Below, piece by piece: positions 60,543 through 64,000 of a stretch of DNA of 64,000 bases. A program made the translations under genes and the position numbers. The stretch comes from Actinomadura citrea. GTDB taxonomy: Bacteria; Actinomycetota; Actinomycetes; Streptosporangiales; Streptosporangiaceae. Positions within the stretch are counted from its first letter, which is position 1. Each line of letters opens with the position of its first letter. The stretch covers positions 744,001 to 808,000 of the forward strand of contig NZ_JACCBT010000001.1 in the NCBI RefSeq assembly GCF_013409045.1, given 5' to 3'. The notes beneath the pieces are model-generated. The model saw only the letters and a program-made list of their open reading frames with translations, was not told the origin of the DNA and did no database searches.

Positions 60543-61001
60543 ATGGACCTGGTTGCCCTGGAAGAGATTCGGCGGCTCAAGTACCGGTACCTGCGGTGCG
60601 TCGACCTGAAGCTGTGGGACGAGTTCGCCGAGGTGTTCACCGAGGACGCGGTGGCGGAGTACGACACGCCCGTGCTCGGTAAGACGCTCAGGCTGGAGGG
60701 GCGGGACGCGATCGTCGAGTACATGCGGTCCAACCTCGGGCCGGACAAGATCAGCGCGCACACGGCCGGATGCCCGGAGATCGACCTCGACGGGGACCGG
60801 GCGACGGGGATCTGGTCGCTGGACGACACGATCGTCCTCCCGGGGGCCCGGCTGCTCATCCGGGGTGCCGCCTTCTACCACGACGTCTACCGGCGGGACG
60901 GCGGCCGATGGCGGGTCGAGAAGACCGGGCACCGGCGGACCTACGAGTACATGGTGTCGCTGGACGACGCGCCGAGCCTGAAGTTCACCACCTCCCATTG
61001 A
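60543..61001 (+). CDS. SnoaL-like (NTF2-fold) protein
   Basis: 152 residues, ATG after AGGAGG. LEEIRRLKYRYLRCVDLKLWDEFAEVFTEDAVAEYD is the conserved N-terminal helix and strand, and HRRTYEYM ends the fold. NTF2-like proteins act as isomerases, dehydratases or hydrolases and often occur in polyketide or steroid clusters. It opens the downstream catabolic gene set. Confidence 0.88.
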   Translation: MDLVALEEIRRLKYRYLRCVDLKLWDEFAEVFTEDAVAEYDTPVLGKTLRLEGRDAIVEYMRSNLGPDKISAHTAGCPEIDLDGDRATGIWSLDDTIVLPGARLLIRGAAFYHDVYRRDGGRWRVEKTGHRRTYEYMVSLDDAPSLKFTTSH

Positions 61002-61026
61002 GCGGGACGCGGGTGTTGCCGCCCAC

Positions 61027-61042
61027 TTAGAACGCGTTCTAA
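61027..61042. promoter_or_regulatory. KstR-type operator, perfect 16-bp palindrome
   Basis: TTAGAACGCGTTCTAA is fully self-complementary and matches the KstR consensus TNNAACNNGTTNNA, 51 bp before the DUF1214 gene. Confidence 0.75.
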
Positions 61043-61093
61043 TCTCCGTTCCGCCAGAGCACGGCCTCGCGCCCGCGAACCGAGGAGAGCCCG

Positions 61094-62314
61094 GTGGCCA
61101 CCGACCCAGCCGAAGGCAGCACCGACCGCCTGGGCGCCGCGACGCGCTCGTTCGCCGACGCGGTCGTGGAGGCGGAGCGGATCGTCCGCGCCGCGCCGCA
61201 CGTCAAGACCGACCAGGACCTGGCCGAGGGCCTCGACTACCTGGCCGGCAGCATCAAGGCGTCGCTGCACATGGTGGGCGCCTACCAGCAGGACTATCCG
61301 TTCTTCGCGTCGTCCACCGGGCCCTACACCAAGCTCGGGCTCGACAATCCCGACACGCTGTACTTCCACGCCTACATCCGGGACGACGCCGAATACGTCG
61401 TGACCGGGCGCCGGGGGACGACCGCCGACCTCAGTTTCCAGATCATGAACGGCGACTACTCGCCCGCGAAGTCGCCCGACAGCCTCACCGCCTTCGACGA
61501 CCGCGAGCTGGACATCGCGAAGGACGGGACGTTCCAGTTGCGGTTCGGCCCGCCGAGACGGGACGCCGGGCCCGGATACGTCGCGCTCGCCCCCGGCTCC
61601 GCGATGCTCATCGTGCGCGAGGTCTTCAGCGACTGGGAGAGCGAGAGACGGGGGGAGATCCGCATCCACCGTGCGGACACGCTCGGGACCTCGCCGCTGC
61701 CCGTCCCGTCCGACCGGATGGCCAGGCGGTACGAGATAGCGGGCAGAATGCTGGTGTCCCGGATCCGGACCTTCCTGGCCTTCCCCGAATGGCACTACCT
61801 GCAACTGCCGGTCAACACGCTCACCGAGCCGCGGCCCACGCCCGGCGGGCTGGCGACGCAGTTCTCGTCCGTCGGTCACTACGACCTGGACGAGGACGAG
61901 GCGATGGTCATCACCGCCCCGGCCGCCGACCGTGAAGTGGCGCCCTACCAGGGCTTCCAGCTCGGCAGCATGTGGTACGTCTCGCTCGACTACATCAACC
62001 ACCAGACGAGCCTCACCACCGACCAGGCCCGCGTGGACGAGGACGGCATGATCCGGTACGTCGTCAGCGAGCGCGATCCCGGGCTCGCCAACTGGATCGA
62101 GCGGACCGGGCACCGCCGCGGTTACCTGCAGTTCCGCTGGCAGCGCCTCACCCGGGACCTCACGCCCGAGGACGGGCCGAGCGTCGAGGTCGTGCCGTTC
62201 GAGGATCTGCCGCGCGCCCTGCCCTTCCACGAGGGCCAGCGCGTCGGGAGAGAGGAATGGGCGGAGCGGATCGCCGCCCGCCAGACCGCCGTCGCGAAGA
62301 GGATGCTCGGCTGA
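61094..62314 (+). CDS. DUF1214-family protein
   Basis: 406 residues, GTG with GAGGAGAG. LYFHAYIRDDAEYVVTGRRGTTADLSFQIMNGDY lies in the centre and QGFQLGSMWYVSLDYINHQTSL in the DUF1214 region. The function is undefined; homologues sit in lipid, steroid and aromatic catabolic clusters. The stop overlaps the next gene's ATG (TGATG), so the genes are translationally coupled. Confidence 0.85.
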   Translation: MATDPAEGSTDRLGAATRSFADAVVEAERIVRAAPHVKTDQDLAEGLDYLAGSIKASLHMVGAYQQDYPFFASSTGPYTKLGLDNPDTLYFHAYIRDDAEYVVTGRRGTTADLSFQIMNGDYSPAKSPDSLTAFDDRELDIAKDGTFQLRFGPPRRDAGPGYVALAPGSAMLIVREVFSDWESERRGEIRIHRADTLGTSPLPVPSDRMARRYEIAGRMLVSRIRTFLAFPEWHYLQLPVNTLTEPRPTPGGLATQFSSVGHYDLDEDEAMVITAPAADREVAPYQGFQLGSMWYVSLDYINHQTSLTTDQARVDEDGMIRYVVSERDPGLANWIERTGHRRGYLQFRWQRLTRDLTPEDGPSVEVVPFEDLPRALPFHEGQRVGREEWAERIAARQTAVAKRMLG

Positions 62315-63099
62315 TGGGCGCGGGACTGCTGGACGGCAAGGTCGTCGTCGTCTCCGGCGTGGGCCCGGGACTCGGCCGGGGGCTCGCGCTCCAGTGCGCC
62401 AAGGCCGGGGCCGACGTCGTGCTGGCCGCGCGCAACGAGGAGCGGCTCGCCGAGGTCGCCAAGGAGGTCGAGGAGCTCGGGCGGCGGACCGCGACCGTCC
62501 CGACCGACATCCGGGACGCGGCGGCCTGCGAGCGGCTCGCCGAGGCCGCGCGGGAGGCGTTCGGCCGGGTGGACGGCCTGGTCAACAACGCCTTCGCCAC
62601 CCCGCCGCTGACCGATCTGACGAAGGTCGACCTCGACGCGGTGCGGGCGGGCTTCGAGACCAACGTCCTCGCCGCACTCCATCTGACCAGGCTGTTCGTC
62701 CCGGTGCTGGAAGAGTCCCGCGGCTCCGTCGTCATGATCAACTCGGCGGTGCTGCGGCATTCCCGGCGGACGTTCGGCGCCTACAAGATGGCCAAGGCGG
62801 CGCTGCTGGCGATGGCACAGAACCTGTCCACCGAGCTCGGGCCGCGCGGGATCCGCGTCAACACGATCGCGCCCGGCTACATCTGGGCGCCCAACCTCAA
62901 GTGGTACTTCCACCACCTCGCGGAGAAGCGCGGCGTGACGGCGCAGCAGGTCTACGACGAGAACGCCGCGACGACCGACCTGCGCAAGCTGCCCGAGCCC
63001 GACGAGGTCGCCGACGCCGCCGTGTTCATGCTGTCGCCGCTGGCCCGCGCCGTCACCGGTCAGTGCCTGGACGTCAACTCCGGCGAGTGGCACCACTAG
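62314..63099 (+). CDS. Short-chain dehydrogenase/reductase
   Basis: 261 residues from the ATG overlapping the previous stop. SGVGPGLGRGLALQCAKAGADVVLAARNEERL is the cofactor region, with VNNAF, NSAVLRHS and YKMAK as catalytic Ser and YxxxK. LARAVTGQCLDVNSGEWHH is the typical C-terminus of NAD-dependent hydroxysteroid or 2-hydroxyacyl SDRs. Consistent with steroid or lipid degradation. Confidence 0.9.
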   Translation: MGAGLLDGKVVVVSGVGPGLGRGLALQCAKAGADVVLAARNEERLAEVAKEVEELGRRTATVPTDIRDAAACERLAEAAREAFGRVDGLVNNAFATPPLTDLTKVDLDAVRAGFETNVLAALHLTRLFVPVLEESRGSVVMINSAVLRHSRRTFGAYKMAKAALLAMAQNLSTELGPRGIRVNTIAPGYIWAPNLKWYFHHLAEKRGVTAQQVYDENAATTDLRKLPEPDEVADAAVFMLSPLARAVTGQCLDVNSGEWHH

Positions 63100-63112
63100 G
63101 AAGGGCGGACCG

Positions 63113-64000
63113 ATGACGAACGGTCGCGACAGCGTGGGGACCGTCGAGGACCTCCACGCCTCGGCCAGCAAGATCACCGGGACGGACGACTTCGGCGGCG
63201 ACGAGTACCTCGACGGACTGAAGGTGCTGCTGGAGTCGCTGGCCGGGGACGCCGGGCTCACACCGCTCGGCAACAAGGCGCAGCGCGCGCTGCTGCGCGG
63301 CGCCCTGGTGGCCCGGCAGTTCTCCGAGACGGCCTGGCGGCGGCACCCCGGACACGCGGACGTCGCCGTCGAGCGGCCGATCTTCGTGACCGGCCTGCCC
63401 CGCACCGGGACCACGGCGCTGCACCGGCTCCTCACCGCCGACCCCGCGCACCAGGGACTCGACCTGTGGCTCGCCGAGGTGCCGCAGCCGCGGCCGCCGC
63501 GCGGGACCTGGGCCGACGACCCGGTCTTCCAGGCGATCGACGCCGGATACCGGCGGCACCACGTGGAGAACCCCGAGTTCATGGGCGTCCACTACATCTC
63601 GGCGGACTCGGTCGAGGAGTGCTGGCAGCTGCTCCGCCAGAGCATGCTGTCGATCTCGTTCGAGTGCCTGGCGCACCTGCCGACCTACTCGTCCTGGCTC
63701 GCCGGGCAGGACTGGACGGACGCCTACCGCAGGCACCGGCGCAACCTCCGGCTCATCGGCCTGAACGACCCCGGCCGGCGCTGGGTGCTGAAGAACCCCA
63801 GCCACCTGTTCGCGCTGGACGCGCTGCTGGAGGTCTACCCCGACGCGCTGATCGTCCAGACGCACCGCACGCCGCGCACCGCGATGGCGTCCATGTGCAG
63901 CCTCGCCGCGCACGCCACCGCCGGATGGTCGGACGTGTTCACCGGCGCCACGATCGGCCGCGACCAGCTCGACCTGTGGAGCCGGGGCCTCGACCGGTTC
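63113..64000 (+). CDS. Sulfotransferase-family protein (3' end outside window)
   Basis: 296 codons are visible, ATG after AGGAAGGGCGG, 13 bp after the SDR. RPIFVTGLPRTGTTALHRLLTADPAHQ is the PAPS-binding 5'-PSB loop; RWVLKNPSHLFALDALLEVYPDALIVQTHRTP is the 3'-phosphate-binding region. The gene runs off the right edge. Genes of this family often lie in actinobacterial steroid and fatty-acid clusters, where a sulfotransferase activity has not always been shown. Confidence 0.9.
   Translation, partial: MTNGRDSVGTVEDLHASASKITGTDDFGGDEYLDGLKVLLESLAGDAGLTPLGNKAQRALLRGALVARQFSETAWRRHPGHADVAVERPIFVTGLPRTGTTALHRLLTADPAHQGLDLWLAEVPQPRPPRGTWADDPVFQAIDAGYRRHHVENPEFMGVHYISADSVEECWQLLRQSMLSISFECLAHLPTYSSWLAGQDWTDAYRRHRRNLRLIGLNDPGRRWVLKNPSHLFALDALLEVYPDALIVQTHRTPRTAMASMCSLAAHATAGWSDVFTGATIGRDQLDLWSRGLDRF

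Noticed and set aside
1..64000. CRISPR arrays, rRNA genes, insertion sequences and polyketide or peptide synthetase genes
   Set aside because: No regularly spaced direct repeats, no rRNA-like sequence, no transposase and no modular synthase domains were seen anywhere in the window.

Overview
The window is high-GC actinobacterial DNA. Chaplins, a class E sortase, mycothiol-type DinB proteins, paired XRE/DUF5753 and DUF397 regulators and frequent GTG/TTG starts all point to a spore-forming, filamentous actinomycete. Thermomonosporaceae (Actinomadura-like) is my best guess, but that is an inference. It is mostly ordinary chromosome with short operons, many divergent regulator/target pairs, and one small scar of mobile DNA.

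Region by region. 1-5800: the end of a flavoprotein monooxygenase, then a cell-surface block: a secreted protein with HDG hexapeptide repeats, a three-domain chaplin, a class E sortase and a secreted zinc metalloprotease. 6100-13900: a PRC-barrel/DUF2382 stress protein, a secreted GH3 glycosidase, a patatin/PlsC lipid pair, an S4 RNA-binding protein and membrane proteins. 14000-25200: a run of regulator/target pairs (phospholipase D, ArsR/MFS, AraC, SDR/TetR) with methyltransferases, an orphan sugar transferase and two secreted hydrolases. Several intergenic palindromes are clear operators. 25300-30500: an AraC/P450 pair, small unknown genes, and a TetR/NAD(P)-binding protein pair with a double operator.

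30600-32200 is the accessory spot. Intact tRNA-Asp and tRNA-Phe genes are followed 975 bp away by a 47-bp exact copy of the tRNA-Phe 3' end. Between the copies lies a HigBA-type module whose toxin gene is frameshifted and whose antitoxin is intact. Both copies are flanked on the same side by a terminator hairpin and GTTGCYGTCA motifs, so this looks like the remains of one or two successive integrations at tRNA-Phe. A broken XRE regulator lies next to it.

32400-47900: an amino-acid permease, a class III adenylate cyclase, GDPD, LysR, an orphan histidine kinase, a cyclic-nucleotide-binding/cyclase-like protein with a CRP-type site upstream, an XRE/DUF397 pair, a tripeptidyl-peptidase-like protease, and an SDR/NmrA/DinB operon divergent from a LysR gene. 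47800-58500: a 991-residue protein joining a right-handed beta-helix to two CbbX-type AAA+ domains, an AlkB-like oxygenase, an ABC1/UbiB kinase, an XRE regulator with a TTA codon, an XRE-ImmA/IrrE protease paired with an unknown gene, an orphan solute-binding lipoprotein, and small membrane proteins.

58600-64000: a receiver-thioredoxin-reductase-like fusion, then the start of a catabolic operon (SnoaL-like, DUF1214, SDR, sulfotransferase family). Two AGAACNNGTTCT sites of the KstR type suggest a steroid or sterol-like degradation regulon running past the right edge.
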